Shown: piece after piece, positions 44,071 to 63,429 of the stretch
How the letters are laid out: every line of letters starts with the position of its first letter
Position numbering within the stretch: the first letter of the stretch is position 1
NCBI RefSeq assembly: GCF_900496995.4
Contig: NC_044019.1
Span: forward strand, 2,790,001 to 2,854,000
Origin: Aquila chrysaetos chrysaetos
Taxonomy: Eukaryota > Chordata > Aves > Accipitriformes > Accipitridae
Direction: 5' to 3'
Length of the DNA stretch: 64,000 nt
Translations under genes and position numbers: made by a program
Notes under the pieces: generated by a model
What the model saw: the letters and a program-made list of their open reading frames with translations, nothing else
Databases searched by the model: none
What the model was told of the DNA's origin: nothing

Positions 44071-45555
44071 AAAGTAAATGTGATGAATTGTCATTTTTTT
44101 TGTTGAGCAATAAAATAGCTATTTTTTTTTTCAAATAAATTTAAATTAATGCTAAAGCTAATTGTCTTTTTAAAACATGGAGACATTCTAAAAATGGTGT
44201 TTTTTGTAATTCTCACAAAAAGTTTATCAAGCTCATTGAACGAGCTTAACTTTTTTAAAAAAAAGAAAGAAAAATTGTTTTTCACCCCCTGGAAGTTGCT
44301 GAAAGCAGTTTGATCCTGGACTATGGCAGAAATCTGACTTCAGTCTGCTGGAAAGTGTTTACGGTTCTTTGCTGAATTACTGATTCAGATTTCAGGTGGC
44401 CTCGCAGAGTATTCCAGGCTGCAGGCTCCAGATTGAGTCTGAAATGGCTGGTTTAAACGTAGCGTGACAAAATGAATGCTGAAAAATCCAAGGCTTAGCT
44501 GCCACCAGGAGGAGAAGGAAGCTTGCTTTCTGCTTTATGTAAACACCCCTAACCCCCTTGGCTAAGATGATGCCCTTCCTATTTTACGGTAGCCTTTACT
44601 TGGAAAGCCACTTAAAAATGTATCTTTCTTTGAGGAGGGTGCTGCAGTTGCTCCTCATATCCTTCTGAGAGGGTGTGTATGCATAGATATACAATATAAT
44701 AGTTTAAAGTAAACTGCTGCTTAGACAGACATGAAAAATGGTTTGTATTTCCCATCTGCAAAATGAATCTGGCATTCTAGGGGGAGAGAATTAAACTGCT
44801 CGGGGGTGAAAAATAGAGCATTAGGAACCAAACTGCTTGTAGCAGTGCATGATTGAGGGGAATACTTTAAAACAAAAAGTTGTATTTGTAGATTGTTATT
44901 AAAGTGTAAATAACTGAATTTTCAACAATGGTTTGGAGTCAGCTTTCAGGGCATAATGTCTTGCTTGATGAAAAGATCACCCTATACCCCCCTTTTAAAG
45001 GAAAATTATCGCAGGAGAATCAGGATGTGTAAAGCTAACATGCATCGCAAAACCCAAAAGGTAACCTAAATGTCTGATTTTAATAGCACATTTCTCTTTT
45101 ACATAAACTGTGACGGCAACTTGCATAAACTTTATTGAAACAATTCTTCAGATGTTAATTTTAATGTAAAAATTTGCAAAAAAATGTTTAAAATAAACAT
45201 TTAAAAAAAACCACATGCTTCTGCATAAATTAGCAATAACTTTAATAATGTGCCCTTTGAAAATGCACTGTAATGTAATGTGGGCAAAAAGGAATCGGCA
45301 AGCTTAAATATCAAAAGATGTAAAATGACAACGAATATAGATAGTCCTGCTACTGCCAAAAAAAAAAATTCTGCTCAGTTATTTAAAAATGTAAAATGAT
45401 GGCCCTTTTTAGACCCCAGTATTGATATTTACTGTGAAATGTTCAAAGCTCAGCTTAAGTTGCATGTTTTCCTTCCTGTGTAATTGCATGCAGGACTCTT
45501 TTTCTTTTGATTTGTGCTCACATTAAGGAGACTCACAAATGTCTTCAATTTGCAG

Positions 45556-45617
45556 GAGTCAAGAGTACATCGCTGTGAATCACTTGGGTGAAGATGAGCA
45601 GGGGCAACAAGAAGTGG
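45556..45617 (+). other. Exon-like block downstream of KHDRBS1
   Basis: TTTGCAG precedes and GTAAGT follows a 62-nt segment, GAGTCAAGAG to GAAGTGG. Joined to KHDRBS1 exon 8 it would add six residues and a stop. It could also belong to a read-through or non-coding transcript. It may be a chance pairing. Confidence 0.25.
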
Positions 45618-46320
45618 GTAAGTTTGTTTATTTTTGCAACCCGTTGCAAGTTACTAACATGTTTTGTGTGGGAGGTGGGGGGCGGCACCATCTGAGCTGC
45701 TAAATTGAAGCCATTCTTTATGTACCCACAAATAAATTACTCTTGTGAAAGGCCAGTTACATGACTGACACTCTTGCAGAGGTCATGGTGTGGAGGAGGC
45801 TTCGGTATGTACCTGCACAGAGCTCTCCCACCGAGATCCCATGGAGAAGGAGGTTTAAGTGGATTTGAGGAGAGAGGGAAACGTAAGGAGATCTGTCTCT
45901 GGGAGCTGATTCCCAGCTGAGATGCTGGCCTTCGTGGGAGTGCTCTCGGCAGCAGGGTAGCGTTGAAGTTGTTGTTACCCCATGCTCTAGAAAGAGAGCA
46001 GCTCAAGGAACGGCTCAATAGGAATTCCTGTAGGAGTCCGTGATGCATCAGAATTATAGACTGCAGGTTTTAGACCAGATGCTGCCCAGCTAGGCCTTGC
46101 TAGTTCTACCCCTTCCACCCCCATCGATGGGCTCTGAAATGTGATCTGCCTGCTGGCTGTTCTGTTTTTTATGGCTTTTTGTCTGATGTCATTGCTGGAG
46201 ACGGCTCGGGCAGCGGTCCTGCCGGCCCGGCTGGGACACGTTTAGCTCGGAGCCCCGCAGGGCTGCACGCCTGGCGTCAGCGAGTGAACACCCTGAGCCC
46301 TCGGGAGGGGTGATGGACCC

Positions 46321-46340
46321 CCAGCACCTTTGGGTGCTGG
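46321..46340 (+). other. Perfect 8-bp stem hairpin
   Basis: CCAGCACC, a four-base loop TTTG, and GGTGCTGG form a perfect inverted repeat inside a GC-rich intergenic patch. There is no T-run or gene context to suggest a specific role. Confidence 0.6.
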
Positions 46341-46363
46341 TGGGGGTCAGCACCCACAGTGGC

Positions 46364-46386
46364 GGGGCTCCCTCTGGTGGCTGCTC
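46364..46386 (+). promoter_or_regulatory. CTCF-like motif
   Basis: The core CTCCCTCTGGTGGCTGC resembles the CTCF consensus in the CCCTCTGGTGGC orientation. It sits between the KHDRBS1 and TMEM39B transcription units. Confidence 0.4.
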
Positions 46387-47604
46387 TGGCCCCACTGACG
46401 TGCTCGTTCTACCATAAATACCTCCATAAATGCACGCCGGTGCTTGCCAAACTGAAGTGGTACCTTGGTTGGGGAGATAATCACGCATCAGTGGAGTGAC
46501 CTGCTTACACAGCAAGGACACATCTCCCCCCAGGCCCAAAGGCAGCAGCCGTAAGCGTTTCCTTTGGGGACAGCTAATCGCTGTCTCTCAAATCTCGAGA
46601 TCACTGAGAGTCTGAGCTCCATAAATAAAAGAACAAAGAAATAAACCCTTGCAATGCTGAAGAAGTCTAATGGCTTCAAAAGACAACTGTGAAAAGCCCT
46701 GGGCATAGGACATCGAAGGACATAATTCTCATTTTATATGGAATTGTAAAGCTACCAAACGAGCTTCTCTTATCTTAGGAGTATTGGGAACAAGAAAGCG
46801 GTGATATGTGGAAATGCTGCAACAGAGTGAGATTGCCCTCAATTCTTTGACTTTAGCTTGAAAATTGGATCCATAGTTTTCTGCTAGGGAAATCATAACA
46901 TGTCTGGATTTGTGGCCTGTTTATCGAATGCATCTTCATTTACAATGTAATTGGAACATCAATTTATACGGTGTTGTACCAATCTTTCCCATTTCTTTCT
47001 TAATAGGCACAGCTTTTATATCAAGTGGAAAAGATTTGATAGAGATCATCTATTATGATGCAGTTTTTTACCAGTAGAAGTGGATCTTGTGACACTGCCT
47101 TTGGAGTAATACAGCTTGCTTGTGCATTGCATTTGTTGCATGTTTATGTGAAAGATTTTAATGTTATGGAGGAATGTAAATCTTAATATATTGAAATAAC
47201 TGTATATGCTAAAAGTATTTTGAAAACATGCCCTGCATCAAACATCTTCCTCCCTCTCATAGCATTACTACATTCAGATTTTAGCCTAGAGTCTGCAAAA
47301 GCTAATTTGAGATCCCAAAATAGCCATCAGCATCGGATGTGTCTCTCAAAGATGCTCTAATTAGCCAGACGTTCCGGGGGTGATACGGGACTTGCTGAAA
47401 TTTGTGAGGGGTAGAGATTCCTTTGAGTACTGAAGTCTGAGTCACCTAAATAACCTTCCCTTTTATACCGGCATGTAGCCACTGGAGGTGGTATTCTCCT
47501 GGCTGTGAGCTAACAACCGCCAGTGATCTTTCATCCCCCAATTTCCCCAAAGGACTAATCCACATCTTATTATTTGTAGCATTTTGGTAAAGGCCATAAC
47601 CAAG

Positions 47605-47645
47605 ATAAAGGCCCCCATTGTGCTTGGTACTGTACAGTGTGATGT
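47605..47645 (+). mobile_element. Possible ancient CR1/L3-type LINE 3' fragment
   Basis: GGCCCCCATTGTGCTTGGTA followed by CTGTACA matches a phrase I associate with the 3' region of old amniote L3/CR1-like LINEs. Only about 30-40 bp align by eye. Confidence 0.35.
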
Positions 47646-49740
47646 ACAGCAGCAGTCACGTCTCCTCTGTGGAAGTGTTTCCCAACAATACTGTTCTTTT
47701 CAAGAGAAGCTTGGCTCTAGAAACATCCTCCTGCTGCAGAGCGCTCTGTGTCCCAGCAGTCCCATCTTCTCTGGCCCTTGCTCTGAGCGGCCACAGCTTC
47801 TTCAGCCTCTAGTCCAGCCCTTTGGTATAAATACTCTGGCTGCCCTTGCTTGGAGCTGGTACAAACCTGGACTTTACACTTCCCCGGTGAGGTCTCACCA
47901 TGCATAGCAGTTCATAGCCAGTATCTTGGACAGCAACAGGAGTGTGAAACTAAGCTTGCAGGAAAACACTCCAACTGGTATTGCAGAGATAGCCCCAGCA
48001 GCTTTTCCTGGAAAGAGACTGTCATACCCTGCCTGTTCCTTAACCCTGGTTTCAAGTTGCTGTTCGGGTTATTAAATAAAGCAAATGACTACAGGCTTTG
48101 TTTTATAACTTACCTATGGTATTTTTATGTTTAACTTAAAACACTGTGCTTTCAGTAAGGCGAAGACATTACCTTGATAGGGCCCTCTGTAAAATTCCCT
48201 ATTTGGTAAGTTGGGTTTAAGAGCACAGCTGGATTCCCTGTTCGGCTGTTAAAGCAGATGATTCTTTTTGTACAGAATGAGTTTTTAAATTTGTATGAGA
48301 GCATCTGTCACAAACAGAGCCAAGAAAAACAATTTAAATGTGCACGTCTTCCCTTCCTCAACCCATGCCGCTGCTCTCCTAAAGAACACTTGGGCAGAGG
48401 GTGATTCCTGCAGCCTGTGATAGACCCTCCAAATGGCCCCAGAGGACGAGAGACCAGCTGTGACCTGTCTGCTGGGAGATGCAGAGGAGAACAGGCGGTG
48501 TTGCAAACACAGCTCTTCTCTCAGCTGCGAGGAACAAGTACATATGGTGCTTTTGGGGAGGAAGACAGGGCTTAGGGAAATTCTTCTTTAATTGATAAAC
48601 CTATAACATCTTGGATGAGATGTTGGACACATGCCCCATTTGTAAGCTTTGAGGGGGAGGAATTTCTGCAGGCTAGTCAGGGCCCGTGGGAACTCCCATC
48701 TCGAATGTAGATGTTACTCCTCTTTTTCTACTCAGGAAGCTCAGTTCCTTTGAGCACAGAACAGAAACCTCTGCTGTTATTGCTCAGTTGAGCCTTCCAT
48801 TGCTACCATATGTTTTAATAGAAATGTTTGTTTCCATGCTCATTTTGCTCCTTTTGCAAAGTGGGATGAATCTCTGACAAGCTGATTTCAGATCTGATAA
48901 AGGAGCACCGTTAAGATGCCGTTCGCTTCACTGTGGCTGGGAAGTAGGAACCTGCCAGCTCTTGGTGAGTGTTGGAGAACACCAGAGCCTCCCTCGGCTG
49001 CCGCAACCCCTGGAGAGCAGCAACTGTGTGTTGGAGTACTGAAATATAAAGTGTTTTCCAATGAAGCTGTTACTTTTACCACTGGCTTTAGAACCAAATA
49101 CGACCAAAGGCTTGTACGCGCTGTTACAGATGCAAACCTGTTTTTAACCTGACATCGGTGCCTCCTACCTGTTACCTTTATAGTTGTTCCTGGAAGACTT
49201 TGTTAAAACCGCAGGTGTCTGGATACTCCTGGTTTTTGATGGCTCTGCACAATGTAGGTTTCAAAACCAGTAAGAAATGAAAGATTGGCCCTGTGAAAGT
49301 TCATTAATTTTAGAGCTGGCTTTGCCTCCAGCCCAGGCAGGGGTGGTTCTCCGGATTGTATAATGCTCCATCTGTACTGAAGCATCAAACCACCCACAAG
49401 TTAGGGAAATCAATGAGAAATCCTGCAAGTGGTTGGTAAAGATGGTGAAAACTGATCAAGGTGAATCACAGCATTAAAATAACTTGTATAGGAAACTGGC
49501 AAGCTCTTCTGCGCCTGGTATTTAGCGAGAAGTGTTCAACAGATGTTGAAAGTGATTAGTCATTCCCGATAATAAAGGCCTAACATTGAAAATTTTTTTT
49601 TTTTTTTTTTTTTGGCTTTCAAAGGCGTGAGGTTTTTCTCTCGTTTCTCTTCCTGCTGCAGAGTTGCCGTTTATGGGAAGATGGAGTTGGGGGAGGTTGT
49701 TGAAGCAGGGTGGGCGATGGGGGTCCAGCCGTACCTCTAA

Positions 49741-49941
49741 ATGCCCGAAGTGCTTCGGTGTCTGCTCCGGTGGGCGGGGGCGAGGGAGGGGCGTGGCCGT
49801 GGGGAGGGAGGGCGTGGCCGTGGGGAGGCGGGGCGGAGCGCACCCGGCGCCCCGCAGGAGGATTGTCCGCTGGCGGCCGCCATCGCGCCGCCGGCCCCGC
49901 CCGCCATATTGTGCCCGGCGCAGGCTGTGCGGCGGCCGGAG
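49741..49941 (+). promoter_or_regulatory. TMEM39B: TMEM39B CpG-island promoter
   Basis: This is CpG-dense sequence with a near-tandem GGGCGTGGCCGTGGGGAGG (about 49789-49830), GC boxes, and two YY1-like CGCCAT strings (GGCCGCCATCGC and GCCCGCCATATTG, 49877-49915) just before the start codon. YY1 sites are commonly at or just after the start site of housekeeping genes. The CpG island continues to about 50200. Confidence 0.7.
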
Positions 49942-58774
<8,833 letters not shown>

Positions 58775-58905
58775 AACAATTGCACTGATGCTCAGCTTAT
58801 TACAAAACAAACAAAACAACAAACCCTCAGAGCTTTGTATTTTTGTTACCACTGCTTTTTTTCTTTGATAACTGATGTAATTAAAAGGAAAAAACATATT
58901 TTTTT
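58775..58905 (+). other. TMEM39B: TMEM39B 3' untranslated region
   Basis: This is a short AT-rich UTR. The variant signal ATTAAA lies at 58880-58885 and is followed by T-rich and GT-rich sequence (TTGTTTGTGTGTTTGTTGTC), so cleavage is expected near 58905. No canonical AATAAA occurs nearby. Confidence 0.6.
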
Positions 58906-59044
58906 ACTCCCAACAGTTGTTTGTGTGTTTGTTGTCTGGTAAAATCCCCCGGGAAGGCCTCCTCCTGCTTGTATTTGAGAGGAGTGATTTATTAACGACG
59001 GTGCTTAGTTTTGAGAGGTGCAAACACTGCTGCTTCTGCTGCAG

Positions 59045-59087
59045 TCGGAGCTCCGGCTGGCACTGAGTGGGAAGATGAGAACTACAG
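59045..59087 (+). other. Exon-like 43-nt block past TMEM39B
   Basis: TTCTGCTGCAG precedes and GTATGT follows the block. One frame reads GAPAGTEWEDENYR, plausible protein-like sequence, but no partner exon is identified. Confidence 0.2.
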
Positions 59088-59506
59088 GTATGTTAGCACT
59101 CACAGCTTCCAGTCTGGGTTCCTTTATAAGGGGGTGAGCCCTGATCCCATCCTTTCCGGGGAACCCCGAAGGACCTCCCGCAGCACCCCTGATGCTCTGT
59201 GGCCGGAGGGGAGGGCTGCATTGTTTCACTATAATGATTTTTAAATTCTTGTGCCGGAATTGCTGCAACCCCTCGCTTGCAGCCCACGCAGGTGATGGTT
59301 TGAGGTCGTGAGGGGACGGGCTGCAGGGACTGGAGGGGGAGGACAGCCACGGTGGGGAGCTCCAGCTGCTCCCGCTTTGCCTTTCCATGAGTGGGTTGGG
59401 TGTTTTCCCCACCACCACCACTTGCCGCCTCTCCAGCCCAACCTGCCCATCAGGTCTGCTCGGGGCTGGGGCCCCGGGAGGATGAGCAGGGTGACATCAC
59501 CCGGGC

Positions 59507-59568
59507 GAGGAGGAGGAGGAGGAGGAGGAGGAGGAGGAGGAGGAGGAGGAGGAGGAGGAGGAGGAGGA
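59507..59568 (+). repeat. (AGG)n trinucleotide repeat, about 20 units
   Basis: This is a pure purine AGG/GGA run of 62 bp. It reads as a polyglycine, polyarginine or polyglutamate frame on the plus strand and polyserine on the minus. It is non-coding as far as I can tell and is able to form triplex or quadruplex structures. Confidence 0.9.
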
Positions 59569-59695
59569 AGGGCCGCAGCTCAGCACCCGGCTGACTCGGG
59601 GCTGGGGATCCCCGCTGCCCGTGGGGACACCGGCCGTGCCCGCCGCTGTGACCGGGTCCAGGCTCGGGCCCCCTGCCCGTGATGGGGCTCCCCGC

Positions 59696-59812
59696 CGGTG
59701 CCGGTACCGGTACCGGTGCCGGATTCGGTCTTTGTTGTGCTGCGGCCCCCGCCGCCGCCAGGGGGCGCCCGGAGCGCGCGCGGTCCCGCTCCCGGTGCCG
59801 GTACCGGTGCCG
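59696..59812. repeat. GGTACC/GGTGCC hexamer clusters
   Basis: GGTGCCGGTACCGGTACC at 59696 and GGTGCCGGTACCGGTGCC at 59791 are two clusters of a six-base period flanking the CTCF-like site. Confidence 0.7.
59748..59770 (+). promoter_or_regulatory. Strong CTCF-like motif
   Basis: CCGCCGCCAGGGGGCGCCC closely follows the CTCF core consensus CCASYAGGGGGCGC. It lies about 1 kb past the TMEM39B 3' end. Confidence 0.5.
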
Positions 59813-61644
59813 CCCCGGCGCGTGCCGCTCGCCGGCCTACGGGACCCCCATCCCCCCCCCCCCCCGGGGTGATTATTGCCAATGAAACCGGAGATCAAAC
59901 ACCCCACTGGAGCGGTCGGGATCCCGGGGGGGGGGGGCGGGGACCGACAGGACCGAAAACCCTGCAGCCCTCCGGGCCGGCAGCAGCATCGTCCCGGTGC
60001 ACCGGGGGGGGGGGGGGGGACGGGGGGGACACACACATAGGATTCCATACCCGGACACGGCACCGAGGTGGCCCCGGGGGCAGCGAGGTGACCCCGGACA
60101 CGGCACGGGGGTCTCGGTGCCCGGCAGAACCGCGCAGTCAGCCCCGAGAGTCCGTCCCGCGTGTGTGTCCCCCCCCCCGGCAAAATGTCACCCCGGCCCT
60201 CGGCGGGGACACGGCGGGGCCAAAGGCCACCGGGAGCAAAGCCCCCGCCACTCGCCGGTTTGTTATCAACCCCTGCGTGTCAGCAGGGCGAAGGGCACGG
60301 TGAGGAAGAGGATGGAGGAGCTGGGGGGGGGGGGGGAGCCCTGCGGGACTGTCCACCCCCCCCCCCCCCCACGCAGTCCCCCCCACCGCGACAGCCCCGG
60401 ACGGGGACGGAGACTCCCGCCTGCGCACGGGGAAGGTGACGGTCGAAGGGCAGAAGTGCTTTGCTGGCGTGGGAAAGCTGCACGAAGTTCCCCCCCTCAC
60501 CCCCAGGACCCCCCCGGCAGGTCCTGGGGGGCTGGAGGGGGATGGAGAGACCCCCCCCCCCCAGCCTGTTGCCTGGCTCTCCTATTGCCCCAGCCAGGGC
60601 CAGGGCCAGTTTCTGGATGGGATTGCTAACTGGGATGGGGGGGGGGGGGGGGGACGGGGGGGTGATGTCGGGGCGCCGTGGGCGGGTGTGCCTGTGCCCA
60701 GGCCCCCTCCCCACCGCGGCGGGAGGAAACGGTCGTGTCCAGCCTTTCCCGAGGATGAGGATTTCCTTCCTCCCATTGAATGGGGACCCTGAGGTTAGCA
60801 CGCAGCCACGGGGTGCTCGGCCCACGAGGCGGGGAGGGGAAGGGGGTGCCTGGCTGGGAGGTGGGGGGCAGAGACACCCTCCAACCCCCCCCGACCCACA
60901 GCTCCTGGCCAGACCCCCCACTTTCCTTCCCCTGCCTGGCCGGGCCCAGTGCAGGCGCACAGGCAGGAGGAGGGAGCCGGCTTTGTACTGGGCTCAGGAT
61001 GGAGACTTGGAGATGGAGACTGGAGACTTCCTTCTCTCCTTCCACCCCTCCCTTTGCCCAGCCTGAGCACCCTGCTGATATTTTGGGGGGGCAAGAAGAA
61101 GCCAGGCTGAGCGGGCAGCCCTGGGGTGACAAAGCCCATCCCCTTGCGGGGTAGCCCAACTGGGGCTGGCCCAGCTGCAGCCACCCTGGCTGCAATTTTT
61201 GGGCTCCCAGTCATGCCAGGAGGGCTTGGAGGTTCCTCCGGGTCCAGCAATTTGGGCAGAGCCTCCCAGCCCCGAAGGGTGCCTGCACCCCTCCTACTTG
61301 CAGGGACATGGCCCGGACATGGAGGTTACTGGATTCCCAGAAAAGGCTCTTCCTGCAACTGGGAAGGGCTGTCTTGGGGAGCGGGGGACACTTCCCAGTT
61401 CCCTTGAATCATCTGACAGCACAGGGGCTTTCCCAGGGGCCCCAGAGGGGTTGATGACGCAGGGGACATCCTGGGTGGGAATTCCCCTGGGAGCAGCCGG
61501 ACAAGTCCTTGGAGGTGGCTTCACCCGGGACCCAGCTGCTTTGGTGACCCCAGGGGTCCCGGGCAACCCAAAGGGTGCCCGACCCGCGGGCAGCGCTGCA
61601 CCCTGGGGGTCCCAGCCTGGCCGGGCTCCATCTGCCGCCCTCCT

Positions 61645-61795
61645 CGCACCCGCTAATCCCAGGATTAGCAGCCAGATGCCAAGCGCAGGTTTGCTGCAGG
61701 TAACGAGTATCCCTCGGGGAGGAGGTTACGGACATCAAAGTGCCGGCAATTATGGCTAGTCCCACACCTGCGCCTAATGAGCTCGGCAGCCGTCC
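61645..61795. promoter_or_regulatory. Possible enhancer with palindromic K50-homeodomain site
   Basis: GCTAATCCCAGGATTAGC (61650-61667) is a perfect inverted repeat of GCTAATCC with a 2-bp spacer, the form bound by paired OTX/CRX/PITX-type homeodomains. Within 130 bp follow ACATCAAAG (TCF/LEF-like), GCAATTATG and CCTAATGAG. The surrounding DNA is GC-rich, so the AT-containing motifs stand out. Confidence 0.4.
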
Positions 61796-62784
61796 TGCCT
61801 GCGCCAAGCGGGACCGGGCAGCTGCCCGGGAGAAGCGGGCTGGCATTGCGGTGGGGTCCCCGAGCCAGGAGGGCAGCGGGTACAGGGAGGCCACGTGTGC
61901 TGGGGACCCATCCAGGGGTGCCCCCAAGCACGGGACCCCAGAATAATGGCCGTGTTGTTGGGTCACGGAGCAAAAAGCCAGGCAGAAACGCCCTCCATGG
62001 GGCTCAGCGCTGCTGGGGGCATGACTGAGCCCTCCCTTGTGCAGATCCAAAATGGGGCACGTACGTAGGGGATAAGCTTCAGCGTCCCGCTGCCTACCAG
62101 GAATCCCCTCACTGCTTCCCAGCGGATGCAGCTGATGGGAAGTGGCTGTTTTCCCCGAAGAGCCCGTCGTGACATTCCTGGGAGGCCACATGTGCTGCTC
62201 ACATCCCGGGACCTCCGTCCAGCTCGTTCCCAGCTGGTCCCACCCCAGCTCAGAACAGATGGAGGACGGACGCTGCAAGCACGGGGTTGCCGGCAGCCCC
62301 CGACCCACAAACCTGCCCCACGCGTGCATCCTGCCTGGCTTCTGCCCCCAGCGTGGGGGGGGGGGGCAGAAACAGCCGGCACAGATTTCACACTTGAGCC
62401 TGCAAACGCCCGTTTTCTTCCCCGATGCAGTAGGCAAAGCCGCTGCCACCTTCCAGCGGCGACGCAGAGGTGGTGTTGGTGCCCCTCAGGACCCTGATGC
62501 TCTGGTCACGGGGGGGGTCCCAGGTTGCTGGGTGAGCCTGCAGCAGCGATACCCCATCGGGAGCACTACAGACACCCCCCCCAGATCCTCCTCATCCCCC
62601 TGAAAACACCAGCCTGTCCCTGGTTGGTGCACTGCCGAATCCAGCATCCAGCAGCTGCTGATGTGGGGACCGGGGCGGGGGGGGGACACACACGGGAGCA
62701 CCCCACGAAGCCGAAGGTCCCCAGTCTAGGCACGCAATGCATGCAGGTAGTCCCAGCTGGGCCATGTCGTCCTTTATCTGGAGG

Positions 62785-62865
62785 CTGGTAGCTTTAATTC
62801 ATCCTTAATAATCATTTATGCCATTAATAAAGCCAAATCCCTAAAGTAGCTAATTAAGGGTTCGT
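62785..62865. promoter_or_regulatory. AT-rich island with clustered TAAT motifs
   Basis: TTTAATTCA, CTTAATAATCATTTATG, CCATTAATAAA and GCTAATTAAGG crowd into 80 bp of otherwise GC-rich sequence. This is typical of homeodomain-bound conserved non-coding elements. Confidence 0.35.
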
Positions 62866-63224
62866 TCGCCCGCTGCCATCTCACACCGGGGCAGGTTTTG
62901 CGTGAGATCAAGAGGGGGAAAAAAAAGAATCACAGGGAGGGTGGTGGGAGCATCCTCCCAGTGCCCGTCCTGCCAGCATCCCTGCTCCCCCGGGATGGGG
63001 GCTGGGGGCCAGGGACCCCCGAGCAGCACCCCAGGCCCTGCTCTCCCCCAGACCCAGAGTCATGGGGGTCTCTGTGGGGCCTGGGCACCCAAATCCAGGA
63101 GATGCTGAGCCAAGACGAGCTGAGCCAACTACCGCTGCTCCCGCCGCTGCCTGACCTTGCCCGGGGCTCACCTGGCCGAAACCGGGGCAGGACACGGCCC
63201 ACGAGGCCCGGTCCCGAGACCTGC

Positions 63225-63310
63225 CGTAATTGGCAGCCCTGAATTAGCATATGCACATCCTCGTTAGCAATTACACACACACGCGCGCCCTCATTTTCTT
63301 ATCTGAACAA
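63225..63310. promoter_or_regulatory. Second AT-rich island with POU/homeodomain motifs
   Basis: GTAATTGG, GAATTAGCATATGCACAT (POU-like plus TAAT) and CGTTAGCAATTACAC lie within 60 bp, followed by a short CA/CG repeat and CTTATCTG (GATA-like on the minus strand). Confidence 0.35.
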
Positions 63311-63429
63311 GTCTACGGTGGGGACCCAGGAGACAGGGTGAGCAAACACGGGGCTGTGCGCCCAGCCTCTCCCGGTCCTCTGCTCATCACCCGAGACTGC
63401 TAAACTCATTGCACTTGTGCAACGGAGCA

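Larger units (their letters stand above)
44071..49730. other. KHDRBS1-TMEM39B intergenic region
   Basis: This region is 5.7 kb and mostly AT-rich. It holds an extra AATAAA (45192-45197), an exon-like block (45556-45617), a GC-rich patch with a hairpin and a CTCF-like motif (46190-46400), a possible ancient LINE fragment (47605-47645) and a T run (49591-49613). No open frame is supported as a gene. Confidence 0.7.
59580..60330. promoter_or_regulatory. CpG island without an assigned gene
   Basis: CpG density is high and the island contains a hexamer repeat of GGTACC/GGTGCC (59696-59721 and 59789-59812) and a CTCF-like motif. It could be an orphan CpG island or the promoter of an unrecognised transcript. 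Confidence 0.45.

Noticed and set aside
61409-62449. 346-codon open frame on the minus strand in the right-end region
   Set aside because: Its composition is uneven and not recognisable. It crosses the AT-containing regulatory-like block at 61.65 kb, and other long frames overlap it. I saw no convincing splice or start context. A protein search would settle it.
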